Part shown: piece by piece, positions 7,373 through 13,419 of the stretch | Numbering within the stretch: the stretch's first letter is position 1 | How the letters are laid out: each line of letters begins with the position of its first letter | DNA from: Pleionea sp052032335 | GTDB lineage: Bacteria > Pseudomonadota > Gammaproteobacteria > Enterobacterales > Kangiellaceae | DNA: 17,297 bases | Assembly (NCBI GenBank): GCA_052032335.1 | Contig: JBPEWV010000121.1 | Location: 1 to 17,297, forward strand | Direction: 5' to 3' | Notes under the pieces: model-generated | Database searches by the model: none | What the model saw: the letters and a program-made list of their open reading frames with translations, nothing else | What the model was told of the DNA's origin: nothing | Made by a program: the position numbers and the translations under genes

Positions 7373-8641
7373 TTAGTCGTTATCGCCTGCAGAACTTGCA
7401 GGAAGCTCGAGGGACAGCTGATGAATAAAGTCAGACTTAAGTTTGTCAGTGACCTGACGCACGTTTTCGTGAGTTTGCTCAACTTTACCCGGACTGTTAA
7501 TCAGCGTTTCGTTCAGTGAATTTTCATAACTGTCGAGGTCGTCCAGAGCGTTATTAATTGACGTCAGCATATCGGCCGCCAGAGTATCGGCACCAACCGC
7601 CATCAGGTAGTCATCAAAACCAACACCGTCACTTTGGCTGTCGGTATTTCCGGTGTACAGTGATTTCAAACTGAGCAGGTTGCTGCGAATATTATCCAAC
7701 GAGTTCAATGCAAACTGAGACTCAAGATCTTCCGGACAAGTATTCATTCCGCAGCTGTTGCTAAAGATGCCCAGTGGCACACCAAGTTTGGCGTCTTTGG
7801 CCATAGAGTCGATATAAAACAGCGCATCAGAAATTCGGTTGACTGCTTCATGCAAAGTATTGAAGTCGCTGCCGGGTTGGTTTTGCGCGTTTAACAGTGA
7901 CTGAGCATAGCCATTGTCACCGCTCCAGGCGTCGAGTAATTCTTGCGACGAGTTCACCACGTCATTGGCAACTTCAACGGCGAATTGACAGCGCCATTCA
8001 CGTCGTTCTGCGTCAGTCAGCGCATCCCAGTCTTGTGGCGCCGTGCTGGCCGAGCAGGCATGATTCAGATCGGGATTAAATAATAAGTATTCCAGCGCAT
8101 CCAGTCCGCGTCGGGTGACAACCCGATTTTCGATGTTGTAGGGCTCGCCATTGATCTCACCCTGATTAAAGTAAGCGGTGTCTTGGTCGACAGCACAGTT
8201 GCTGGTGAGTGGCCAGGAGTAAATTTTGTCGCGTAATAAATTTTGGTTCTCGACCAAAGGACCCAGTTGCATTACCTCGATCATCTGCCAATCAAACTGA
8301 GTATTACGCCAGGCATTTTGGGCTTCGTCTTGTGTTTCATCGCGTTGTTCCTGACTGCCTGAACCTGAGTTAAAGGCGATCTCGGCGTTGCAAAAGTTGT
8401 TCACTTTATTGTGCAGATCGCTCGCCATGCTATTAAAATTTTCGTATTCAGGGGTGATTACATTGTTAGTCAGGTTGGCAATTAAGAGCGTCTCATCAAA
8501 CTCGTTATTGCTATCGCCTCCATTATTGCTGCTATTAAAGTCAGGGCCCTCGGTGCTTCGACTGCGATCGTTACAACCGGTTGTTAAGAGTGCCAGCGTA
8601 ACGGCAAAAGCGGCGGGTTTTATCAGCGATAATTTATTCAT
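7373..8641 (-). CDS. Imelysin family (IrpA/M75-like) iron-regulated lipoprotein
   Basis: This 422-residue lipoprotein belongs to the imelysin family, whose members are iron-regulated surface or periplasmic proteins linked to iron uptake. The lipobox LTTGC places the lipidated cysteine at 23, followed by a Ser/Asn/Gly-rich linker to about 46. The imelysin domain covers about 50-410, with the recognisable blocks AWRNTQFDWQMIEVMQLGP (110-128), IYSWPLTSNC (140-149) and RRGLDALEYLLF (177-188). The last aligns with the family's GxHxxE motif, but the histidine is Asp181 (GLDALE). Six cysteines besides the lipobox one (including CGMNTC, 297-302) suggest disulfides. It sits between the DUF4856-type lipoprotein and the TonB receptor and probably assists iron capture at the outer membrane. 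A protease role is unlikely. TGAG about 9 bases upstream supports this start. Confidence 0.9.
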   Translation of the reverse strand: MNKLSLIKPAAFAVTLALLTTGCNDRSRSTEGPDFNSSNNGGDSNNEFDETLLIANLTNNVITPEYENFNSMASDLHNKVNNFCNAEIAFNSGSGSQEQRDETQDEAQNAWRNTQFDWQMIEVMQLGPLVENQNLLRDKIYSWPLTSNCAVDQDTAYFNQGEINGEPYNIENRVVTRRGLDALEYLLFNPDLNHACSASTAPQDWDALTDAERREWRCQFAVEVANDVVNSSQELLDAWSGDNGYAQSLLNAQNQPGSDFNTLHEAVNRISDALFYIDSMAKDAKLGVPLGIFSNSCGMNTCPEDLESQFALNSLDNIRSNLLSLKSLYTGNTDSQSDGVGFDDYLMAVGADTLAADMLTSINNALDDLDSYENSLNETLINSPGKVEQTHENVRQVTDKLKSDFIHQLSLELPASSAGDND

Positions 8642-8715
8642 TTTAACTCACACTTTATGACTGTATTGGTCAGTTGGACTACTGTGTTTGTACTTTATTT
8701 TCAGATCTTATGAAC

Positions 8716-8750
8716 CACAAAAGGCTAAGCGTGTTGCTTAACCTTTTGTG
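8716..8750 (-). terminator. Long intercistronic hairpin (partial terminator or mRNA processing signal)
   Basis: In the 139-base gap between the first two lipoprotein genes, CACAAAAGG (8716-8724) pairs perfectly with CCTTTTGTG (8742-8750). Beyond one mismatch, TAAGC pairs with GCTTA around a 5-base loop. No T-run follows on the minus strand, so it is not a classic Rho-independent terminator. A smaller inverted repeat (CTTTAAT/ATTAAAG, 8759-8780) directly follows the stop of the upstream gene. Together they may tune the ratio of the two lipoproteins by limiting read-through or protecting RNA 3' ends. The hairpin itself is plain; its role is inferred. Confidence 0.5.
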
Positions 8751-8780
8751 TTGACTCGCTTTAATCGCGAAACATTAAAG

Positions 8781-10481
8781 CTACCAGTTTTCGACATGCT
8801 CTGCGTCAAAGCTGTAGGCGTCGGCAAGTATGCCTCGTGCTGTGAGCAAGTCTTGTTTGTATTGATCAATCCCGGTTGAGTCCACAAGCGGTTGATCGCG
8901 CATTAACTGATGCAACCTTGTGTAGTTTTCATCGGTTAACGGAGAATAAGGGTTAAATTGCAGGTTTAATGCAAAGCCTTTCATTTCAGACCAGTGTTTG
9001 GCGAGATCATCGTAGCTGAAATCTTCTGAGTCGATTTGATTCAGATCAGCAAGCGTGTCGTTAATGTAATGCACCACGGTTGACGAAATCGATTTTTCCC
9101 AAGCGCTGATGACGATATCGCGCTGTTCAACAAGAGCCGTCATTTGTTCATCGGTTAACTCATTGCCCAGATTGTCGTTGATAATTTTACGACCCTGTAA
9201 TAAGGCATTGAATGCATCTGCCGTAAAGTCGGTTGGGTTGGTTGAATCGGCGGTACCGCGGTCGCGTTTGGCAGCGTTAACCGAGTTACCCAGATTGACT
9301 TCGGATTGCAGATCAAACAGTCCGTCACCGTCGGAGTCGTGGCGACCTTGCGCATAACCTTCGCGACCGCCTTTACCGGCGATTTCATCATCGCTGTACT
9401 CCAGATAGTCGCGGGCAGCGCCGAAGTAACCATAGCCTTCGTCCCACTGATGCTCTAGATTCGAATACACTTTATCGGTCGGAATGTTCGATGTTAACAG
9501 GCCTTTGCCAGTAACGTCGTTATCGAAGTAGTCGTCGGTGCCTTGCGAAAACGCAACGGCGCCCAATAAAAATTTCTGGATCAACTGTTTCAGATCGCGG
9601 CCGTCGTCGGTCAGGTAAATTTTGGTAATGGTATTACCGTTGAAGTCGGTACGTGTGGAGCCTTGCATGTAGGTTTCGGCGTGATCGGCCAGCATACCAA
9701 AGAAGGTTTGTACCAGTTCGTGTGGTGTGGTTGATCCTTTTTCGCCCCAGCCTTCAAAGTCACCGTTGTTCCAGTCTTTGTGTTGACCGGTGGCGTCATT
9801 ACCGGCGATTTTACCGAATAGGTCTTTGTGGCTCGATGAAAGATCGCGCAAACTGGTTTGCAGTGTGTCTTCAATATAATCGACCATAAAGGTATCGGCA
9901 ATCAGGTCGTAATCGTCAATTTGGTAAAACGAGTTCAGTTTGTCCATGACTTCCTGACGCGTTTCAAACACACCGGCTTCTAAATCAGCCTGTAGCCCCG
10001 TTGCAATGTACTGGTTTAATTCGTTAATCAATACCATTCGAGTCACCTGACCCGAATAACTAACGGTCGAGTTGCCACTTTCATCAGTAAACTTATAGGT
10101 ATCGAGTAAGTCATTGACCGAAATGGTGAGGTCTTTACTAAAGGCCAAACCGCCTGAATCAGTTACGGTGACCGACACACTCACTTCTGGTGTTTTCTCA
10201 AAGTTTAAAGCGACTTCGTTTTTCAGTTTCAGGCTGCCACCCGAAATTTCGAAGTTGTCGTCGTTCGTGGCGAAGGTAAAGCTGTCGTTATTGTCGGGAT
10301 CGATTGCCGACAGAGTTCCTACCACCGCGCCTTCTGCATTTTCATCAACCGTGGCAGAAGAGAGCGTAATATCGGTGGGTGCCTGGTTGGCGTTAGAAGA
10401 GCTGCCACCACAGGCTGTAAGAACCAATAATGAGCTGCTGAGCGCAAGCGTTAATGGCAAAGTTGTGTTCTTGATATTCAT
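8781..10481 (-). CDS. Lipoprotein with cadherin-like domain and DUF4856-type domain
   Basis: This 566-residue lipoprotein is the first gene of the iron locus. The lipobox LTAC puts the lipidated cysteine at 24. Residues about 35-127 form one cadherin-like beta-sandwich (TVDENAEGAVVGTLSAIDPD, then EKTPEVSVSVTVTDSGG and a terminal ISVND). The rest (about 128-566) resembles DUF4856 proteins, with blocks YSGQVTRMVLINEL (142-155), HQWDEGYGYFGAARDYL (344-360) and KHWSEMKGFALNLQFNP (495-511). Inside it, DSDGDGLFD (382-390) is a calcium-loop motif of the thrombospondin type 3 / dockerin kind. Biochemical function is unknown. DUF4856 genes being neighbours of imelysins and TonB receptors is recalled knowledge, not checked. 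It is downstream of a Fur box, and AAGG lies about 9 bases before the ATG, so it is probably an iron-responsive surface lipoprotein. Confidence 0.83.
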   Translation of the reverse strand: MNIKNTTLPLTLALSSSLLVLTACGGSSSNANQAPTDITLSSATVDENAEGAVVGTLSAIDPDNNDSFTFATNDDNFEISGGSLKLKNEVALNFEKTPEVSVSVTVTDSGGLAFSKDLTISVNDLLDTYKFTDESGNSTVSYSGQVTRMVLINELNQYIATGLQADLEAGVFETRQEVMDKLNSFYQIDDYDLIADTFMVDYIEDTLQTSLRDLSSSHKDLFGKIAGNDATGQHKDWNNGDFEGWGEKGSTTPHELVQTFFGMLADHAETYMQGSTRTDFNGNTITKIYLTDDGRDLKQLIQKFLLGAVAFSQGTDDYFDNDVTGKGLLTSNIPTDKVYSNLEHQWDEGYGYFGAARDYLEYSDDEIAGKGGREGYAQGRHDSDGDGLFDLQSEVNLGNSVNAAKRDRGTADSTNPTDFTADAFNALLQGRKIINDNLGNELTDEQMTALVEQRDIVISAWEKSISSTVVHYINDTLADLNQIDSEDFSYDDLAKHWSEMKGFALNLQFNPYSPLTDENYTRLHQLMRDQPLVDSTGIDQYKQDLLTARGILADAYSFDAEHVENW

Positions 10482-10525
10482 TTAACTTACCTTGTAATTT
10501 AGTGGGTCACTGTTCAATTTTCTGA

Positions 10526-10554
10526 ATGATAATATAAAGGCGAATGACAATCAA
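10526..10554 (-). promoter_or_regulatory. Candidate promoter of the iron-uptake operon
   Basis: On the minus strand, TTGATT (10549-10554) is followed after exactly 17 bases by TATCAT (10526-10531), a good sigma-70-type pair. This would start transcription near base 10519, giving a leader of about 38 bases before the ATG at 10481. The -35 lies inside the Fur-box match at 10543-10561, so iron-loaded Fur would block RNA polymerase. A Fur half-site, TGATAAT (10527-10533, plus strand), overlaps the -10. Confidence 0.65.
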
Positions 10555-10561
10555 TCTCATT
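10543..10561 (-). promoter_or_regulatory. Fur box (iron-responsive operator)
   Basis: The minus strand reads AATGAGATTGATTGTCATT, an interrupted palindrome. Its inner 15 bases (10545-10559) follow the 7-1-7 Fur pattern TGAtAAT-N-ATTaTCA at 11 of 14 positions by hand count. It overlaps the -35 of the promoter candidate of an operon whose products all fit iron uptake, so both sequence and context agree. Confidence 0.8.
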
Positions 10562-10784
10562 TAGTATTAATGATTGATTAATGGATCATCAATTCGGCTC
10601 TTCTTTTGTTCTCTCTTATATAAGGTGCGCAGATTGTTGTAGCCAAGGCTTGTTAAGTAGCGTTACCAAAAGCGTTATTTAAGTTTAAATACCGGTCAAA
10701 TCTCATCTAAAAATAAAGATCCTTAGCTTTCAAACAGTTAGCTTTTGTCGCCCAAAAAGCGCTGGATCGCTGATTAAATAAATG

Positions 10785-10800
10785 CTACTTATATAAGTAG
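10785..10800. promoter_or_regulatory. Perfect 16-bp palindrome upstream of imuA, candidate operator
   Basis: CTACTTATATAAGTAG reads the same on both strands and ends 46 bases before the imuA ATG, where an SOS operator overlapping a promoter would be expected. Its AT-rich centre includes -10-like hexamers (TTATAT, TATAAG). Its 10-bp core recurs at 10615-10624 and a half-site at 10654-10660. imuA-imuB-dnaE2 cassettes are usually LexA-controlled, and LexA motifs differ among lineages, so this may be the LexA site of this organism. That step is inference. Confidence 0.45.
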
Positions 10801-10846
10801 TTGTTGATCTTGAGGATCATTTGAAAATCAGCCAGTTAAGTATTTT

Positions 10847-11653
10847 ATGTCAGAGAAACCATTGATTAATCAATTGCTTAAAAGCCCTTCGGTATGGCAG
10901 GCCTCGCGTTCGGAGCGATCCCGTCCGGTGGCTAAAACCGGCTTTTCCAGACTTGACGCCTTATTGCACGATGGCGGTTGGCCGCAGGGGGCATTAACCG
11001 AACTTTTACTGGAAACCACGGGGGTTGGCGAGTTGCGTTTATTGGCGCCTCTACTGCAACACTTGTCGCAAGCATCCGGTTATCTGGTGTTGGTGGACCC
11101 GCCATTTATTCCTTACGGACCGGCGTTAAAAAATATGGGGATCAATATTGAGCAATTGTTTGTGGTGCAAACTAGTGCGGTGAACCGAAAGGTGTGGGCG
11201 GCCTATCAGGCATTGATCTCACGCTCCTGTGCGACCGTGCTGGTTTGGTTTCAAGGTCACTCGCCCTATAAAAATGAGATTCGTAAGCTCTCTTTGGGGG
11301 CTCGGCAGGGGCAGTGCTGGGGCATTATTTTTCGTCAGGCTGAAGCTGCCCAGCATCCCTCGTCGGCTCGATTGCGTTTGCGCCTGTGTACCGATGATAA
11401 AGGGCGGTGCCGATTAAACATATTAAAGCAGGCTGGTGGCTGGAGTGGGCAAAAGCTAACCCTGAATTTAATGCCAGAGCGCTCGCAATGGACCGCTCTG
11501 GCTGGCAAAGACTGGCCTGTTTTCCGGCCCAGAGTGGCGCAGGATAACTCGACACTGTCGCTTAAAGTTGGCAGTGCGATTACCTCGTCAATTGATCAAC
11601 TGATGATGGACGTTGAGCAAAACAATAGCCGACAAACGCCTTCGGTTCATTGA
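10847..11653 (+). CDS. imuA: Translesion synthesis accessory protein ImuA
   Basis: This 268-residue protein is the RecA/SulA-like first member of the imuA-imuB-dnaE2 mutagenesis cassette, which replicates across DNA damage. The N-terminal TGFSRLDALLHDGGWPQGAL (31-50) and the following ELLLETTGVGELRLL align with the RecA-fold entry to Walker A. However, the P-loop is degraded (ETTGVGEL in place of a GPxxxGKT sequence), as is usual for ImuA, so ATP hydrolysis is doubtful. The length is close to the family norm (about 200-280). ImuA is thought to bind RecA and ImuB and help bring DnaE2 to lesions. The stop overlaps the imuB ribosome binding site, so the two are coupled. The start has only a weak TTAAG about 8 bases upstream. 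Its likely operator is the palindrome at 10785-10800. Confidence 0.88.
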   Translation: MSEKPLINQLLKSPSVWQASRSERSRPVAKTGFSRLDALLHDGGWPQGALTELLLETTGVGELRLLAPLLQHLSQASGYLVLVDPPFIPYGPALKNMGINIEQLFVVQTSAVNRKVWAAYQALISRSCATVLVWFQGHSPYKNEIRKLSLGARQGQCWGIIFRQAEAAQHPSSARLRLRLCTDDKGRCRLNILKQAGGWSGQKLTLNLMPERSQWTALAGKDWPVFRPRVAQDNSTLSLKVGSAITSSIDQLMMDVEQNNSRQTPSVH

Positions 11654-11663
11654 GGTATCACCG

Positions 11664-13139
11664 ATGTGGTTGTGTATACGCTTTGCCTTATTGCCGTTGG
11701 AGTCGTTATGGCTTGAAACATTGTCGGGCAAAGACGCGCAAGTTTCTCAGGCCATTGCGATCAGCGAAAAGCATCGCATTATCTGTTGCAATCAGGCGGC
11801 GTATCAAAAGGGCATTCGGCAAGGACAGAGTGTGTCGACGGGTTACGCTTTACTCGATGATTTATCGGTGGTTGAGCGAAATGCCGCGCAAGAAGAACAA
11901 CGGCTCAATCAGTTGGCGTTGCAGGCGTATCCGTTTTCGCCCATGTTGGCGATATGGCCACCCGACCGACTGGTGATAGAAATTGGTCGCAGCCTGAATC
12001 TTTTTCAGGGGCTGGACAATTTACTGTCGAGTATTGAGTCGAGTTTTCGTCAGCAAGAGATAACCTTTTGTTTGGCCATAGGGCCAACTCCCAAAGCGGC
12101 CGAAGTGTTTTCTTATTCACCATTGTCGATTTCTTACCAACTCTGGAATGCCGAAGACAATCGTTTCGATGAGTCGTTATTTTTAGAACGTTTGCATGGC
12201 TTGCCAATTGGCCAGCTAATGTTGAGCAGTAAGGTAGAAGAAAAACTACGGGCGATAGGGCTTAAAAAAGTTGGTGAATTATTTCAGTTGTCGGAAGCCT
12301 CTCTGACAAAAAGACTGGGACGCGAGACAACACATTATCTACAACAGTTGACGGGCAAGCGTCCAGATGTACAAAGGTTTTTCCAACCCAATGTGTCTTT
12401 TGATCAGCGTCTGGAGTTCATTGATGTGATCCATCATCAGAAGGCGTTGTTGTTTCCGATGCGGCGTTTGCTCGAAGATCTGATTCGCTTTTTGCGCTTG
12501 TATCAAAAGTCGGGTCAATCGATACAGTGGGAGCTGGTTGACATTTATCAAAAGCATACTCGGTTCGATGTTCACCTGGCACAAGCCGATTTAAATCTAT
12601 CGTTGTATCTGGAGTTAACACGACTCACTCTGGAGTCTGTTCAGTTAACCGGACCTATCGAAAGTATTCGCCTGACAATGGATCAACTGACCCGGGTTGA
12701 AACGGGTGAACAATCGTTGTTTGCTCAAAGCGAAGCCTTTAAAAACGAGCGTCATTTTGCCAGTAAAATTATGGCACGTCTGGGACACGACAGTTGTTAC
12801 TGGTTAGAAGAAAAGAACCAGGTTATTCCCGAGCTGGCGCAACAGAAAAGCAACAAAAGAGAAGAGAAAAAACACACTGGCGATGTTGCTCCATTATCAA
12901 ATGTTGCGCGGCCAAGCTGGTTATTGCCCGTTCCTCAGGCCATAGGTCGAGATAAAAACCGACTTTACTGGCAGGGGCGACTGACGCTCATTTCTCAGCC
13001 CGAGCGCATTGTTCATTATTGGTGGAAGAAGCCGGTGGCGCGAGATTATTTTATCGCCCAACATCAACGGGGCAATTACTACTGGGTATTTTTTGATGAG
13101 CTCAAACAGTGTTGGTTTTTGCATGGAGTTTTCGCCTGA
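11664..13139 (+). CDS. imuB: Inactive Y-family polymerase homologue ImuB
   Basis: ImuB is a 491-residue Y-family polymerase relative that lacks catalysis and acts as the hub linking DnaE2 to the sliding clamp. The first metal-ligand block reads MWLCIRFALLPLESL without the acidic residue. The usual SxDE block is replaced by LVIEIGRSLNLF (about residues 99-110), so it is not an active polymerase. Helix-hairpin-helix and little-finger regions follow. A clamp-binding-like motif EQSLF ends at residue 353. The C-terminal block PERIVHYWWKKPVARDYFIA and terminal WFLHGVFA are typical of ImuB. The start at 11664 is preferred over the in-frame ATG at 11613 because TGAGG (11651-11655, overlapping the imuA stop) is well spaced and the family begins with a short WLC-type N-terminus. 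The gap to imuA is 10 bases. Confidence 0.9.
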   Translation: MWLCIRFALLPLESLWLETLSGKDAQVSQAIAISEKHRIICCNQAAYQKGIRQGQSVSTGYALLDDLSVVERNAAQEEQRLNQLALQAYPFSPMLAIWPPDRLVIEIGRSLNLFQGLDNLLSSIESSFRQQEITFCLAIGPTPKAAEVFSYSPLSISYQLWNAEDNRFDESLFLERLHGLPIGQLMLSSKVEEKLRAIGLKKVGELFQLSEASLTKRLGRETTHYLQQLTGKRPDVQRFFQPNVSFDQRLEFIDVIHHQKALLFPMRRLLEDLIRFLRLYQKSGQSIQWELVDIYQKHTRFDVHLAQADLNLSLYLELTRLTLESVQLTGPIESIRLTMDQLTRVETGEQSLFAQSEAFKNERHFASKIMARLGHDSCYWLEEKNQVIPELAQQKSNKREEKKHTGDVAPLSNVARPSWLLPVPQAIGRDKNRLYWQGRLTLISQPERIVHYWWKKPVARDYFIAQHQRGNYYWVFFDELKQCWFLHGVFA

Positions 13140-13206
13140 AATCTATCAGGGCATTAAAGCGGGGAAGTTGTTTTGCAGCCGCGCTGCTGCGGTTTACTGA
13201 GCAGAA

Positions 13207-13236
13207 CCCCTCTAGCTCCCCCTTGGGAAGGGGGAG
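13207..13236 (-). repeat. GC-rich hairpin repeat, reverse copy
   Basis: CTCCCCCTT (13216-13224) and AAGGGGGAG (13228-13236) form a perfect 9-bp stem with a GGG loop, flanked on the left by CCCCTCTAG. Read on the minus strand it is hairpin then CTAGAGGGG, matching the hairpin-plus-CTAGGTGGGG plan of the copy at 13321-13354. TTTTT at 13244-13248 is seven bases past the stem on the plus strand, so it may also act as a weak terminator after imuB. Confidence 0.7.
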
Positions 13237-13320
13237 AATGGTGTTTTTGATTGGGATAAAGAGTGACCGGTAATTGATCGTGTGTTGAACCGTTGAATGA
13301 CGCAGTTACACACAAAACGT

Positions 13321-13354
13321 CCCTCCTCCTGCCAGGGGGAGGCTAGGTGGGGGG
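13321..13354 (+). repeat. GC-rich hairpin repeat, forward copy
   Basis: CCTCCTCCT (13322-13330) and AGGGGGAGG (13334-13342) pair over nine positions with one G-T wobble around a GCC loop, followed by the tail CTAGGTGGGGGG. It is inverted with respect to the copy at 13207-13236 and in the same orientation as the truncated copy at base 1. Its presence upstream of 13420 argues against a longer dnaE2 reading frame starting at 13297. Confidence 0.7.
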
Positions 13355-13419
13355 TGACTTGTAACCAAACCGCTGGGCATAAAAGTCGCTGTTATGTTCA
13401 GCGGGGGCAGGTAACGTTA

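Larger units (their letters stand above)
10482..10846. other. Divergent intergenic control region between the iron operon and imuA
   Basis: These 365 bases contain no convincing gene. The left third carries the minus-strand promoter and Fur box. The rest is AT-rich and faces imuA. It holds the core CTTATATAAG (10615-10624), a half-site TAAGTAG (10654-10660), a short direct repeat of AGCGTTA near 10659-10680, the full palindrome at 10785-10800 and an inverted repeat TGATC-N5-GATCA (10805-10819). A scan by eye found no canonical LexA box (CTGT-N8-ACAG) and no well-spaced sigma-70 promoter for imuA. Confidence 0.6.
13140..13419. other. imuB-dnaE2 intergenic region with hairpin repeats
   Basis: No gene is supported in these 280 bases. 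A small hairpin GCAGC-CGC-GCTGC (13175-13187) follows imuB, then two inverted repeat copies (13207-13236 and 13321-13354). Just before the dnaE2 ribosome binding site lies CGCTG-N7-CAGCG (13387-13403). These could weaken read-through from imuB and lower dnaE2 relative to imuAB. No convincing separate dnaE2 promoter or canonical LexA box was found. Confidence 0.55.

Noticed and set aside
10114..10485. Plus-strand open frame of 123 codons opposite the cadherin-like domain gene
   Set aside because: It lies entirely antisense to a well-supported lipoprotein, and its composition reflects the reverse complement of Ser/Asp-rich coding sequence.
10500..10846. Canonical LexA box CTGT-N8-ACAG upstream of imuA
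   Set aside because: Looked for on both strands. Partial CTG or CAG elements occur (for example near 10511 and 10733), but none has the second half at the right spacing.
11613..11663. Longer ImuB starting at 11613 inside imuA
   Set aside because: The ATG at 11664 has TGAGG seven to eight bases upstream and gives the family-typical MWLC start. The added 17 residues are just imuA read in another frame.
13297..13419. Longer dnaE2 starting at 13297
   Set aside because: The extra 41 residues would be translated from a hairpin repeat and do not resemble the DnaE2 N-terminus. The ATG at 13420 gives the family-typical start.
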